Shown here in pieces: positions 37,668 to 48,904 of a stretch of DNA of 64,000 nucleotides. Each line of letters starts with the position of its first letter. Position 1 is the first letter of the stretch. The position numbers were made by a program, and so were the translations under genes. The notes beneath the pieces are model-generated. The model saw only the letters and a program-made list of their open reading frames with translations, was not told the origin of the DNA and did no database searches. Source of the DNA: Echinarachnius parma (taxonomy: Eukaryota; Echinodermata; Echinoidea; Clypeasteroida; Echinarachniidae); assembly GCA_037951105.1 (NCBI GenBank), contig JBAMJV010003033.1, forward strand, positions 124,001 to 188,000, in the 5' to 3' direction.

Positions 37668-38034
37668 TTAAATGGGTAGTACATTTTTGGTAAGGCTGAG
37701 CTTTAGTAAACAAAACCTGCACAATAACATTACAAACTAATAGTTATAACTCCACCATGCTCGAAGGTATAGAAAATTACAAATGACTAAGTAAAAAGCC
37801 TGTTATCATTAAAAAAAAGCCATTAAAAAAGCATTGGTTTCAACCATTTTTTATGTTTTTATAATTATATGTATATATTTATTGATATTTCAGCCGTTTC
37901 TGAACCAATTTTGATAAAATAAAGTTGTTTCTGTCATTAAATTGTATGCTCTTTCAAATGTTACACTCAGTTTTTCATTATCTCACACATTTCATGCAGC
38001 GCCCTCTATACCAAAGCTGAACTACCCCTTGAAG
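37668..38034. mobile_element. TTAA MITE family D, decayed copy in opposite orientation
   Basis: It follows the reverse complement of family D: AACCTGCA, CAAACTAATAGTTATAACT, then GTATGCTCTTTCAAA and GCGCCCTCTATACC. Internal deletions and many substitutions make it an old copy. Confidence 0.75.
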
Positions 38035-39689
38035 TTCTAAGACTGAACCATTGAGGATCTGTAGATTAGGAATAAAACATATATATACAAAAGCAAAATT
38101 CAAATATTTTTATAATTTTTGAAAAATTTTAAATACAAAAATTTTGAAATTTCCTGTGTAATATTTCACCCCATACTCACATATCACACTTTTCTGTCCT
38201 AAAACAGTTTTTTTTCCATCTGTATACATTTGAAAGAAGTATAATGAAACCTTTATTAAAACAGTTTACATGAAATATTCCTGGTATTTTGTTCAAACAA
38301 GTATGTACACTTGAAAACCTCAAAATACTTCACTATGTCATCAGTAATATTCTTATATTATCTTCTTGTATTGCTGTCCAAACTTGTATCCACATTATTT
38401 GTAACCATTCCCGAAAATCGGTTACTTTAATCCTCTTTCGGTTACTTATCATTTTTACAACTCTTTTATCCAACAGAACACTGTTTGCCGAGCACAAAGT
38501 CAATATGTCCTCTCTTGTAATGCGTATCAGCCAGGGCCCTCCTAAACATGCAATGTCGTTTAAAGGGTCGGTCTTGTAGAGGTTTAAAATGAAAGGTCCG
38601 AAAAAATATTGTGATTTTTTTGGAAGTGCCATAGTATTATAATAAGGTTATTAGCAGGAAATATATTTGTTAATACAATTAATAATGAAGAGAAATTTAA
38701 TTGGCAACAATAGTCATTTTTGACTGATTGTTATCGAAAAAAAACAACAACATAAAATCCTTATGCACAAGTAATGCAGTTCTTGATTTAGCAATAGATA
38801 TTTATGAAGTACTTGTACATAATTATGCTCACATAGGGCCATGCTATCACTATTAAAGTGATCCATGAACTTCATTCACTTTTTTGAAAGTGATAATTTG
38901 AGACTTCAGACATACACCAAAATTATTGTTCAGGTTTCTTCTGAATGATGTGTGATAGTTTCATAGAAAAAGAACACTGTTTAACTAGTGAAAAAAGGTG
39001 ACAATTGATGTACTGTCCAATTTTTTGTGTCAACAATTAAAAAGCATTCCTGAATGCTTTCAATTCAATCATAAATATAAATGAACTTCATACATGTACA
39101 TGCTTGTCAATATTTATCTTTGTAAATGATAGCTATTCATCAAATTTTGTCTAATCTACTTCACAAGATTATTATTATCCAAACTTTCCACTCAGCCACA
39201 ACAAAGCGCGTGCCCTTTAAGTCTAAATTAGATGAGTTCAGAGTGATAAGTGATCTGTTTGACGTCATAGCCCTGTGTGTACATTGCAATCCCCCACAGA
39301 GATAACAATGGGAGCCACTTGTGGATGCTCATAATAGTTGTCATTTATAGAATGGAACAACCCATGTTTTCTTGGCACCCTACAATGAGCAGGGAAACCA
39401 AAGTTTGTTTTGTTACTTGTGAGCTGACTGCACAACTTTGATAATACATGTGTGATATGAAATTGAGAATAGCAGTGAACGAATAATAACAAAATGAATG
39501 TTTGTTTTAGTTACATATATATATGTGGACTGAATGCACAATGAAATTATACATGTATGGAATTGTGACCCCCTGCCTTAATTATAATGTTCAATCATTA
39601 GCTCTCAAATCCCCCTTGCAAAGACTGTACTTATGCATCCACACATATATACAATGTTCTTTTCATTGATACATACAGCATTCAAATAT

Positions 39690-39850
39690 GACTTTTATAG
39701 CCACCACACGTCTATAACAACCACCTGCCTATAGTGGCCACCATACATGATCCCCCGCAGATCAAAACAGTGTCATGGATCCTGTCTCTTAAAGGTCACC
39801 TGTCTATGATGGCCACTTTTCTTGTTTCCTTAACACAGGTTTTACTATAA
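39690..39850. mobile_element. MITE family F, decayed copy
   Basis: It contains CCACCTGCCTATAGTGGCCA, the GATCCCCCGCAGA motif and TGGCCACTTTTCTTGTTTCC shared with copies at 11954 and 45449. The ends are eroded. Confidence 0.55.
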
Positions 39851-41411
39851 TTCATACTTGTTAAATCTAATTAAATCTATTGCTTTCTTTGTAAAATACA
39901 AGTCCTTTAGAAGTTTCATATTCATGAACAATTATTAACAAAAAAGATCTTTTGAGTTTAGAGTACATGTTATGCAAAATATATCCACACCAAATAGACT
40001 AGTTTGCTGTTCATATGGTATGCATTATACTAGTAACAAATGTTGTTCCTGATATTCTGTAGGCTTGCCACAAGTTTGCATGACATAGTAGCAACTAGAA
40101 TATGCAAGGTTTACTTTAAACAGGTTATTTTCATTGCTTATCTTTAGATCAGTAGGAAATGGGCATGGCATGCGTACATTTGAATAACTGGTATAGTGGA
40201 GAGAAGTTTGTAAACGTGAACCTAAGTGAGCCTGTCCCTTCCTTGCCAGAAGATGGCAGCAGGCAAGAATGATTAAAGAATCAAAATGAATTTCAGGCAG
40301 GATAATTCAGGGGATGAACAGATGGTGACTTGGTAGCTGGTCTTCATCCATTCGGTCTACTCCCGCTTTGTCTTCTTGCATAGTCAGAATTTAAAGGGTT
40401 AAGATTATGGTAAGAGGTTGGGATTAGAAAAAAAATTCAATAACATCATTTGTATAATATAATTATATGCTCTGATACTACTTTTCTAGCATGCTGGCTG
40501 CTGGCATAATTTTTGTTGTTGATATATTTATTTGATTTGCATTGAACTCTATGTAGGGGGCTCTTATGTGATGTTTTAAATTTTATTTTCATTATTTTTT
40601 TTTGTGGGGGGGGGGGGGGGGTGGGGGCACAATAGCCCTGAGAATTCCATGCACTGGGCTTGGGGTGGCAAAAATAGCCCCGATAAAAAAAAGTAATGAA
40701 TAAAATTGCTCTTACAAAAAGATTATTTTACATTTTCTTGAAATTGTCTGCAACTTTGGGTTCTTAGCTAAAGGGAATCCCCCAAACTATATCTCATAGT
40801 AAGATGGTAGTCACATATATATAATATTCGCCTCGAATAGGCTACCTACTGTAGATAGATGGTGCTTTATAAATGCTTGATATTATTATTATTATCTCAG
40901 AAACTTCAAATTATTAGTTCAGAATTTGCTTTTCAAAGAATTGTACTCTGCGTCATCAAAAAACAAATCAAACTGCAAAGGCTAGACAGGTTTCATCAAT
41001 GGAGACTCTCTGAGGATATTAAATCAGATTTGAATAGTTTCTAACCCTGTCACTTCCATGTTAGGAAATAACCATAGATTTGATGTATAATTAGTGCCCA
41101 CGGTAAACAGAGGGTTAAAGGTAGAAGAGCATGTAATTTGTTCTTTCACAGATGAATTAGGGGATTTTCCCTCTCTGTTGATCATTCATTCAAGCATCAC
41201 ACACTTGTAATCTAATAATCTCTAGCAAGCTGATTGTCTTTCCTTGCGAGGAAAATGAAATTGTATTTCTATGGCCTCTTTTGTGGCCTGTGGGCATCAA
41301 ACAAGAAACTCTAGCTGGTAACCATTTTGAGTTGGAACTCAATGATAATAATTTGACAAGGACTGGAAGGGTTTTGGGGGTCGAAATCGCTCAGAGCCTG
41401 CGAGTAATTAT

Positions 41412-41714
41412 CTTGTTTTCATTACATTTTATTTACTCACATCCATATGAGATACATCAATAGAAAAACAATGCATAACAATATAGATATATTTTTGTTG
41501 TAAACATGTCGGGACTTATTTGTCGCTTTACAATGTCGCTTTCAAAACTCAACCTGAGTTAATAGTGGGATGTGATCTAATATATCCCTGAACTCGGCGA
41601 TGGTGATGTTTTCTTTCCTCGGAAGAGATGTTGATGCCAATGCGGTAGCCATAGCAACCAGTGCTGAGAGATTATCTTTACCATGGAAACTTAACCCATT
41701 ATGCCAGTGAGTAA
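41412..41714 (-). CDS. Candidate terminal exon of an unidentified minus-strand gene
   Basis: On the minus strand the acceptor TTTTTTCTCTCTCCAG precedes an open frame starting at 41714 with two bases of a split codon. About 56 codons follow (THWHNGLSFHGKDNLSAL at the start, DILDHIPLLTQVEF at the end), then TGA at 41544-41542. AATAAA (minus strand, 41433-41428) lies about 110 bp downstream, so acceptor, stop and poly(A) signal are correctly arranged for a last exon. The frame has mixed composition, is not low-complexity and is less AT-rich than its surroundings. I do not recognise the protein. If real, the gene is nested antisense within the kinase intron, and its other exons would lie to the right. 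A retrocopy fragment or a chance frame remain possible. Confidence 0.35.
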
Positions 41715-42288
41715 CTGGAGAGAGAAAAAATAACAAATGTAAAGACTACACCGTACATTACAAATAGCCATATTGATTGCATCTATTTAGTATTTATACT
41801 AGAGCTAAGACAATGCTCAAATTTAGAATAATATGTGCAGAATACTGTGCATTTATTGCGTATATGAAAAACATATGCAGTTAAATCTTTAGATGAGAGA
41901 GAACTTGTACATAGTTCCTTAGGTAAACCCTGTCTTGTCTTAAACTATAGAGGGCACCAGTCACCTTTGGTTTGGAGGTAATGCTCATCTCTTTCATGCA
42001 TTGTGGAGCAAAGTGGGGGAATTGCATTGCACACTAAGACACATTTTACATATAACCAACGTGAGCTTACGTGAAGCACTTGCAGTTCTAAGAATTTAAT
42101 TAATAAAATCTATTAATAAACAGCAGAGCTTATACTCTCATCTTGTGAGCCTTTTGGAATATTTTAGTACTTGGGGGCATTGAAAACTAGTGTTTTAGAG
42201 CATTATAAAGTGAAAACTTACAACTCAATTTATGAAAAAGCTTATCATCATTACCCCATATTGTTTTGTTTGTTTTTTGTTTTTGTTT

Positions 42289-42379
42289 TTGTTAGTTTGT
42301 TTGTTGTTGTTGTGTGTTGTTGTTGTTGTTGTTGTTGTTGTTTTGTTTTGTTTTTTTGTTTTTTTTGGGGGGGGGGGGG
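42289..42379 (+). repeat. GTT microsatellite followed by T and G runs
   Basis: (GTT)n with TTTG blocks, then 13 consecutive G. Low-complexity, non-coding. Confidence 0.9.
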
Positions 42380-42639
42380 TCGGGGGGAGGCTTTACCACC
42401 CAATCTTTATGCTTGATGCCCAAAATAGATTAGTCTTTAGAGGTACATTGGAACAAACTAAAGGCAATACTTACAACAGTATAACTACCTTTTTTGTGTT
42501 TTTATTAATACTCCCATTGACAAAACTTACAGAACAACCAATAAAAAAAGTGCCCAAAGACGAGTACACATTCAATTACAGTATTACACGCAACACCAAA
42601 AATACTCACAAATAAACAAAAGGATATATACATTCACAA

Positions 42640-43490
42640 CACATGCACGCACTGATGCTTACACACACACACTCACATGACATAAACAAACTGTCAGATA
42701 CACACATCGTCCACAAACCTTTTCTCTATGAAGAGAATCTCATTCTAAGAGTTGCCTTACACATGGAATGATACTCTGGCTCTCCCAATTCTCACGTCAA
42801 TACACACAATAACACACCTACAGACAGACAAACCTACACAAACACAAACTTAGTTTCAAACTCATACACACATACGCATACACATAAACCCACAATAGTA
42901 CACGCATAATCTGTCTATGATGGGAATCTCATACCGAGAGTCAGTCTAACACATGGATTGAGAGTTTGGCTCTCCTTTAAAATCTAATATCACATCATAC
43001 AATAACTCATATACAGACAGACAAACCCACAAAAGTTCAAACACAAACATAAAGTTTTAGACACACACATATGTATACACACACACTGCCTATTATGGGA
43101 AACTCGTACTGAGATCATTCTAACACGTGGATTGAGAGTTTGGGTTAACAATAACACACATACAGACAAACATGCACCAACTTAGTTTCAGACACATACA
43201 CATGCACATAAACCCACAAAAGTACACACACCCTCTGTATATGATGATAATCTCATACTGAGAGTTCACCTGACACATGGATAGCGAATTTGGCTCTCCC
43301 AAATAAAGTCACTTCACAAAATAAACACATACAGACACACAAACACAAACTTCATTTTCAGACACACATACATAAACACACACATAAACCCACAAAAGTA
43401 CATACACACTCTGTCTATGATGGGAATCTCGTACTGAGAGTCAGTCTAACACGTGGATTGAGAGTTTGGCTCTCCCAATTCTCACGTCAC
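42640..43490 (+). repeat. Minisatellite of about 150-190-bp units with CA-rich spacers
   Basis: Five units carry TCTNTGATGGGAATCTC, ACTGAGAGTCAGTCTAACAC and GGATTGAGAGTTTGGCTCTC in order, joined by (CA)-rich stretches with ACAGACAGACAAAC. Unit lengths vary. The array ends about 1.2 kb before exon 1S. Confidence 0.85.
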
Positions 43491-44169
43491 TTGACAACGC
43501 ATAGCAACCAACGTGCATTTCCTGTCCGCACCGAGGCCGACTACTTGGACGGTTTATAATGATTTGAGTGGGCAAAAGTTGCAGCAAATCAGAAGACACC
43601 TTAGGCATGCCATAGAAAGCTCTTCTGCCTTCTACTGTCCCTTTTAATGAGGCGCTAATTGGTGCTGCTGTTATGAATTAACTTGTATTAAACATCTCGT
43701 TTGATTAGCCGCGCTGTCATTCTGCTATAGATGTTGGTTTTATGAGCGTTGGACATTGTTTTGTTGGATGCACATTGAAACTCTACCTTGTTAGGCCTGC
43801 GACATTCGATAGTTGATGTGGAAGTGGAGTATCTGGTGAAATGTTAACAGTTTGGAGCCAAGTTTTCAATTTGAAAATGTAACAATTTGCAATTTGATTT
43901 TGAGAATTGCCACCTCTTGAGTAGCTCTGTCATACCTTATTTCTGTAAAGTTAAGCAAAGGAGCAAAATTGATGCTCAATTTGATTTCGTTATTTCAATG
44001 CTGACTTGCATTTTTTCTCTGAATTGCTTTGAACAGTTTATATCTTCTTTCTGGAAACAGATGAAGATAAGCGCGTGATTTTCTGAAATCAAGTTTAATC
44101 AACTACCTACCTACCAAGTTTTGAATTTGAAATTTTAAGCTGTGTTTAAATCAGTCTGTTTAGTTCAAC

Positions 44170-44600
44170 TTAGAAGTCAAGGGATGAAGTTAAGATCTAT
44201 TGGCAAAGCAAGCCTGGTGAGATGTCAAATTGACTTGGATATTCTGTTGATAACTACCTCAGTAAAGACTGGTTTAGTAACAAGTTGACTTATATAAAAA
44301 AAAAAAAACTGAGCTCAGAAAAAGACCTAGATTCTGTTGATGAAGACTGCTTTGGTTACAAGTTGACTTTCATTTGAAGATTCCAGCCAAGAAGATTTGT
44401 TTGGCCATAAACTGGCTTTCGTTTTAAAGGTCGAGCTAAGAAAGAGCCTTAGAATCTATTGGTGAAGACTGCTTTGGTTACAAGTTGACATTCATTTGAA
44501 AATTTGCGCCAAGAAACAGACTTAAAATCTTCTGGCTGAGACTTATTTGACGACAAGTTGGAATTCATCTGTGGCAACCTGTTTTGATTAGCGCTTGCTC
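44170..44600 (+). repeat. Degenerate tandem repeat just upstream of exon 1S
   Basis: GAAGACTGCTTTGGTTACAA occurs twice, about 140 bp apart. Weaker units share ACAAGTTGACNTTCATTTGAA and GCCAAGAAA. The block lies 70-500 bp before the ATG at 44672 and may be part of that exon's 5' leader. Confidence 0.7.
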
Positions 44601-44671
44601 TATTGCAGGTTGACTAGATTTGTTTTGCTATCTCTTGTCAAATCAAACCTTGTAAAAGAACGTGACCAGTA

Positions 44672-44812
44672 ATGTCTGCCAAACTGTTCGCTGGACCTAA
44701 GCCACCCTCACCACCGTCGTCCGTCATTGCCAATTTGAGCACCATGAAGAGCATGATGATTTCGTCCGAAGTCTACCTGGAGATTTTTGTTGGCTGCGTT
44801 GTATTCTTATTG
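44672..44812 (+). CDS. IP3K: IP3 3-kinase, alternative N-terminal exon 1S
   Basis: A 47-codon exon that would give the shortest N-terminus. ATG 44672 (G at -3) follows an in-frame TGA at 44663. The exon ends at donor TTG|GTATGT in phase 0, compatible with the shared exon 2.1 kb downstream. Residues 1-30 are Ser/Pro/Lys-rich. Residues 34-47 (VYLEIFVGCVVFLL) are hydrophobic and would lie directly before ASSWRKI of the kinase, suggesting a membrane-associating N-terminus. That is inference: 14 residues with one Glu is short for a full span. If the donor is not used, the frame continues to 44866 and yields a 64-residue peptide with a hydrophobic C-terminus of about 30 residues. T-rich DNA encodes hydrophobic residues by chance, so the exon is less certain than 1L. 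Confidence 0.55.
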
Positions 44813-45448
44813 GTATGTTTGTTTGGTGCATTGTACATGTATGTCTATATGTTAATTTTAATCTAATTAAGTGCTAAACAACTAACAAAAAGATAAAGCT
44901 TAAATTTCCTGATATTACATCTAAATAGATGAATGGAATGTGAGTTAATGTTAGTCCTCTTTCTTTTTCCTCCAACTTTTTCACCCTTTGCAAATATTTT
45001 TGCATCAAGTAATCATGGTAATAGTGACAAAAACTAAAAGATCTTTGCATAATTTATCTCAATCTCATATTTTCTTGATTAAGTTAGCTATAACTGTAGC
45101 TAGGTGTAAAACAGCATAGCTGTACTACATTTATGGCCAGACTCTGTACAATTCTTTTTTCAACTTTTGCAGTCAACACAAAGGCAACAAACAAACACAT
45201 TACACATCAATTGTACAACCCCCATTTATCAACTGACCCTTTTTGTTAAAACTTGCATATTCAAATATGAGTTAACTTTCATTTCCTGCCCGTCTCAAGA
45301 AGTAGCTGATTATCCCTCGTTAGTCCATTTTATGAAACTTCCTTAGCATTCACTCACCACCTTCTTCTTCCATAGCCATATCATACAATAACCTCCTACA
45401 ACCTCCTAAACACCCTCCAGATCCCCTTCAATATACACTCTAAAGAGA

Positions 45449-45628
45449 TACAATCAAACCTGTATTAATATAGTGGCTAACTGTCTGTAGCAGCCAACCT
45501 GCCTATAGTGGCCACCAAAAGTGATCCCCCGCAGAGAAAATCAATGTGAAGGAACCTGTGTAGATTAAGATATGGCTTCTTCTCTTGTTTCCCTTTATAG
45601 GTGGTCACTATACACAGGTTTGACTGTA
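45449..45628. mobile_element. MITE family F, copy with good ends
   Basis: It begins TACAATCAAACCTG and ends CACAGGTTTGACTGTA; 180 bp. It has the shared CCTGCCTATAGTGGCCACC and GATCCCCCGCAGAG motifs. Confidence 0.75.
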
Positions 45629-46257
45629 TAACAAGATGAAGATTAAGATCGCTTTGAAAAGATTAATTCATGTATATATGTAGGAACAACAAACTAAGTA
45701 GGAACATGATATACAAGGCGTTGGTTTGAATTGTTTTGTCAATAAAACGATGTGATAACACACTTTATTATTGTTCTCATGGAAATGTTATTTAGGAGGA
45801 AGAACTATTTATTTCTGTATGGCTTCATAACAGTTGTATCTGTTCATTTCCTTCTTGACCTGTTTTTCTGTTACTTTTAAGCATATTTCATTTTAGCCAT
45901 AGTTTTTCTTTCAGTTCCTGTTGAAACAGAACTTATTTTATTCATATAAACATGTAAAAGCAAAACAGTAGTCATCATCATCACTAAATTGCTGAAGCGA
46001 ATGCATAAATGTTGTATGCATGTCTGACGACATTTTGTAAGTGTTTTAATTTGCATTTTGCTTCTATTTCTCATTTGTCTTCCGAGACTGATGACTTAGC
46101 ATGTAGAATTCTGCTATTACATTTGTCATCCGTACATCTGTATATCATTGTGCAATGTTATACTAACGTTTTCTGTTTGGCAGAAATATATCTTTTTAGA
46201 ACCTTCCATGGGCATGGCAAGTGGTGGACACTACAGTTTACGCGTAGGCCTCCATCT

Positions 46258-46653
46258 TTAAAGGGACTTAGTAACATTGTCCAAATCCTCAAAATAAAAT
46301 TGTAATTCTAGCGGTTCCTTTATACCTTGTTGTATTCGTATTAACAATAAAATCATGGGACAGCTTTCGGTTTTTCAAATTTCCCTTTCATTACAAAGAT
46401 ATGTATGATTGAAGTATTTAGATAAGAAAATCTCCGGGCGAGATTTTCATCCCTGTACAAAGTGAATGCAGTGAGTTGGTGAATATCACCCAATATCACT
46501 TTGCATTTTCGCTCATTACTTGGCCATACATTGTCCATTTGACCTGAAATTTTCACACAATACCCTGAGGACATATGAGATAACAACAGTATACATTGCA
46601 TCAACCATTCATCAGTTTTTGCACATCTCAACAAAGTTACTAGATCCCTTTAA
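46258..46653. mobile_element. TTAA MITE family B, inverted copy
   Basis: It begins TTAAAGGGACTTAGTAAC and ends AAAGTTACTAGATCCCTTTAA. Both TTAA are present over 396 bp. The interior matches copies 2 and 3 in reverse orientation. Confidence 0.85.
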
Positions 46654-46683
46654 CCAATTGTGTTTTTGGTTTGTTTTCCCTTT

Positions 46684-46706
46684 GGGGGGGGGGGGGGGGG
46701 GGGGGG
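46684..46706 (+). repeat. Poly-G run, 23 bases
   Basis: Uninterrupted G homopolymer about 190 bp upstream of shared exon 2. Confidence 0.9.
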
Positions 46707-46897
46707 TGCTAATTCCCATTGGGGATGAAACCAATTTTCGAGTAATTTAAATATCTTGCTATTTTTCATGAAATAAATATTTGATTATTTATTAATTTGA
46801 TTTTTCTTGTGCGTTTGTCATTTTAATCAGTTATATGATAAATCTATGATGATTAATTATTTTGTTGTTTCTCTTCTTTGTTTGCGGTGTACTACAG

Positions 46898-46997
46898 GCC
46901 AGCTCATGGAGAAAGATTCGCAACATGGTGCACTGGTCTCCGTTTGTCCAGTCCTTCAAGAAGAAGTACCCCTGGGTCCAACTTGCCGGACATCAAG
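46898..46997 (+). CDS. IP3K: IP3 3-kinase, shared exon 2 (calmodulin-binding region and N-lobe start)
   Basis: This is the first kinase-core exon. It encodes [15 protein letters not shown] followed by a Lys/Trp-rich stretch ([14 protein letters not shown]), closely matching the region of vertebrate ITPKA/B/C just before and into the catalytic domain. In the family, the Trp/basic segment binds Ca2+/calmodulin, which stimulates conversion of Ins(1,4,5)P3 to Ins(1,3,4,5)P4. The acceptor is CTACAG|GCC in phase 0; the donor is AAG|GTATGT after 33 codons plus one base, so a Gly codon is split to the next exon. All three alternative first exons end in the matching phase. The frame stays open upstream into the intron, so an unspliced reading is possible but not needed. 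Identification of this exon is firm. Confidence 0.95.
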
Positions 46998-47259
46998 GTA
47001 TGTTGTTAACCCATGCATTGCCTACAGGAACCTGCCATACTGTGTAGGAACTCATTGGAAATTGAAATATTTGGTAAGGAACAGGTTAAGAAATTTAGAT
47101 AGGGGTTGCCCTATAGATGTTTGCATACTTGGCGTAGGGAGGACAGGAACTTTTTTTAAATTTCAACTAATGTATGTTTTGGTCCATTTCTCACTTGTAT
47201 AAATAATTATAATGTTTTATCATTTAAGAGAAATATATTTTAACAGTGTGCAAAATGCG

Positions 47260-48300
47260 ATAAATTGATAACTCCTTAGCGGTAAGATGTGTTACATGTT
47301 AGTCCTTCTTAAAGGCTTGTCCAATGATACAATGATGAGTTCATGTTGTTTTCCCTAAAAGGGAAATGAGTTGAGATATGATATTCTTCTTTCTATGACA
47401 TGCAGATGAAACATAAAAATAAATCCTTTCTAATACTCTTTCGACACTGTATGCAGAATGTAGAAAATTGGCAACTCCTGAAGTGTAACACAAGCATTTG
47501 TCCTTCTGAAAGGCATTTCACATCATACCTTCTATTCATGTTGTCAACAATAAAATAGGAAACGAGGTATTATATAATATTTGTTCTAATTCTGTTCAAA
47601 TACGTATGAAACATTGAAATAAATATCATTATGTCTATTCTAAGACTCTTTAGACATCGAATGGATTTCAAGATTTGAACTTCTTTGTACTTCTTAATGG
47701 CTTTTCACATTGTACAATGTCACAGAGATGCCAAATAGTACGTTTTTGCCATATTTAGTATGTTTTTTTGATGTAAATATGGCAGTACGTTTTCTAAAAA
47801 AAAATTTTTTTGAAGGGGGAAAAAAAAAAAAAAAAGATCTTTTTTCTTTCTTGCTTCTCCTCCCCACCATATAGTAACTGTCGAAAATGGCAAAAAGAAT
47901 TAGGTTGAACCCTGAAAACTATTATTTAAGTTATGTATTTGAAATATAACACAAATAAACAAAACAAACTCATAAAAACGCCGTGTGATCGACTGAATCA
48001 ACTTTTATATTAATGCAAACGTAAAGAGTATTTCTGTTGCGCGAAAATGACCACGAAAAAATATGATAATTTTGGCTGCACTGAAAATACTTTTTTTTGG
48101 TTAAAAATACTGTTTTTTACCTCTCAGAATACTTTTTTTTTGGTTTGTGAAGGTTGGCATCTCTGATGTCATATTCATCTTATTTCCCCCCTAAAAGGAA
48201 ATGAGATGAAATGAGATGAAATATGATATCCTTTCTCATTCTTTTCTGAGACATGCAGATGAAATATTGAAAATAATTATATTATGTCTCTTTTTATAGC
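47260..48300 (+). repeat. Degenerate tandem repeat of about 210 bp, interrupted by an insertion
   Basis: Units share TCCTTCTNAAAGGC, CATGTTGT, AAAGGAAATGAG, GACATGCAGATGAAA and ATTATGTCT-type phrases. About four units are visible. One is split by the element at 47723-48165. Confidence 0.7.
47723..48165. mobile_element. Inverted-repeat insertion with hAT-like ends (family L)
   Basis: It begins CAGAGATGCCAA and ends TTGGCATCTCTG, with ATGTCA directly outside both ends. It sits inside a tandem repeat unit that resumes on the other side. The CAGAGATGCC-type end resembles hAT elements, which normally make 8-bp duplications; six clean bases are visible here. No transposase. Confidence 0.7.
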
Positions 48301-48904
48301 GGAGGATATAAATGACTGGCTTTGTACCGGGTAGGAATAAAAGGTGCATCGTATAAGTAGATCATTAAGACCTTCGGGAGATGTAGTTTATTATACAGAC
48401 ACACATACATACACATACACGGACATACACAAAATAAAAAAATTACATAACATAGCTCGTATTATGCAGTCAAATTGAATGCAACAAATCGAGTTAACCA
48501 TATAGATTCTATCTGTATGAAAAGATGTGGGAATACTTTCTTATGCTCATCAAACAAAAACAAAATAGCATGTGGCTGGTTAGAAGAAAAGAAATGTTAC
48601 GAGCTAATCAAGGTAATCTGCTTAGTTTGCCCTGAGCATTATCCTATCCTATGATATGAGAGAAGAAGACTCTTCTCAATAACATCCCTTCAGAGCGAAT
48701 GAATGTCTGTAGGTATATTACAATAAATGAAGACTAGTTTATTATTCTTCATTTGGAAATTTGCAGTAGGCGTAGTGAAATCTGATTAGCTTTGGGGCTC
48801 TGTTTCTCATATTTCTTCAACCCATTCTTCATTAATAAGCAACAAAACATATTTATTTCTTTACCATGAAAGTTTTCGTTGTAAATTTCCTAATCCATCC
48901 ACTT

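Larger units (their letters stand above)
26436..44671 (+). other. First intron, part 2 (between exons 1M and 1S)
   Basis: Eighteen kilobases with no plus-strand exon recognised. They hold MITE copies (families B, D, E, F, H), larger inverted-repeat elements at 29785 and 32080, a tandem array with E2F-like motifs near 35746-36035, CA-rich and GTT-rich simple repeats and a candidate minus-strand exon near 41542-41714. A 40-bp phrase beginning CAGGTATTTGGTTG occurs on both sides of the MITE at 26571-26749. Confidence 0.6.
44813..46897 (+). other. Intron between exon 1S and shared exon 2
   Basis: Two kilobases without a recognised exon. It contains MITEs of families F (45449) and B (46258) and a 23-base G-run (46684-46706). 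The acceptor at the right end reads TTTGCGGTGTACTACAG, with a poor pyrimidine tract. Confidence 0.7.

Noticed and set aside
41645-41694. RFX X-box-like words GTAGCCATAGCAAC and TTTACCATGGAAAC
   Set aside because: The first fits the consensus, but both lie inside the candidate minus-strand coding exon, and a single match in 64 kb is not surprising.
43549-43560. TTTATAATG as a TATA box for exon 1S
   Set aside because: A weak match in AT-rich DNA, more than 1.1 kb from the ATG, with no other core promoter element visible.
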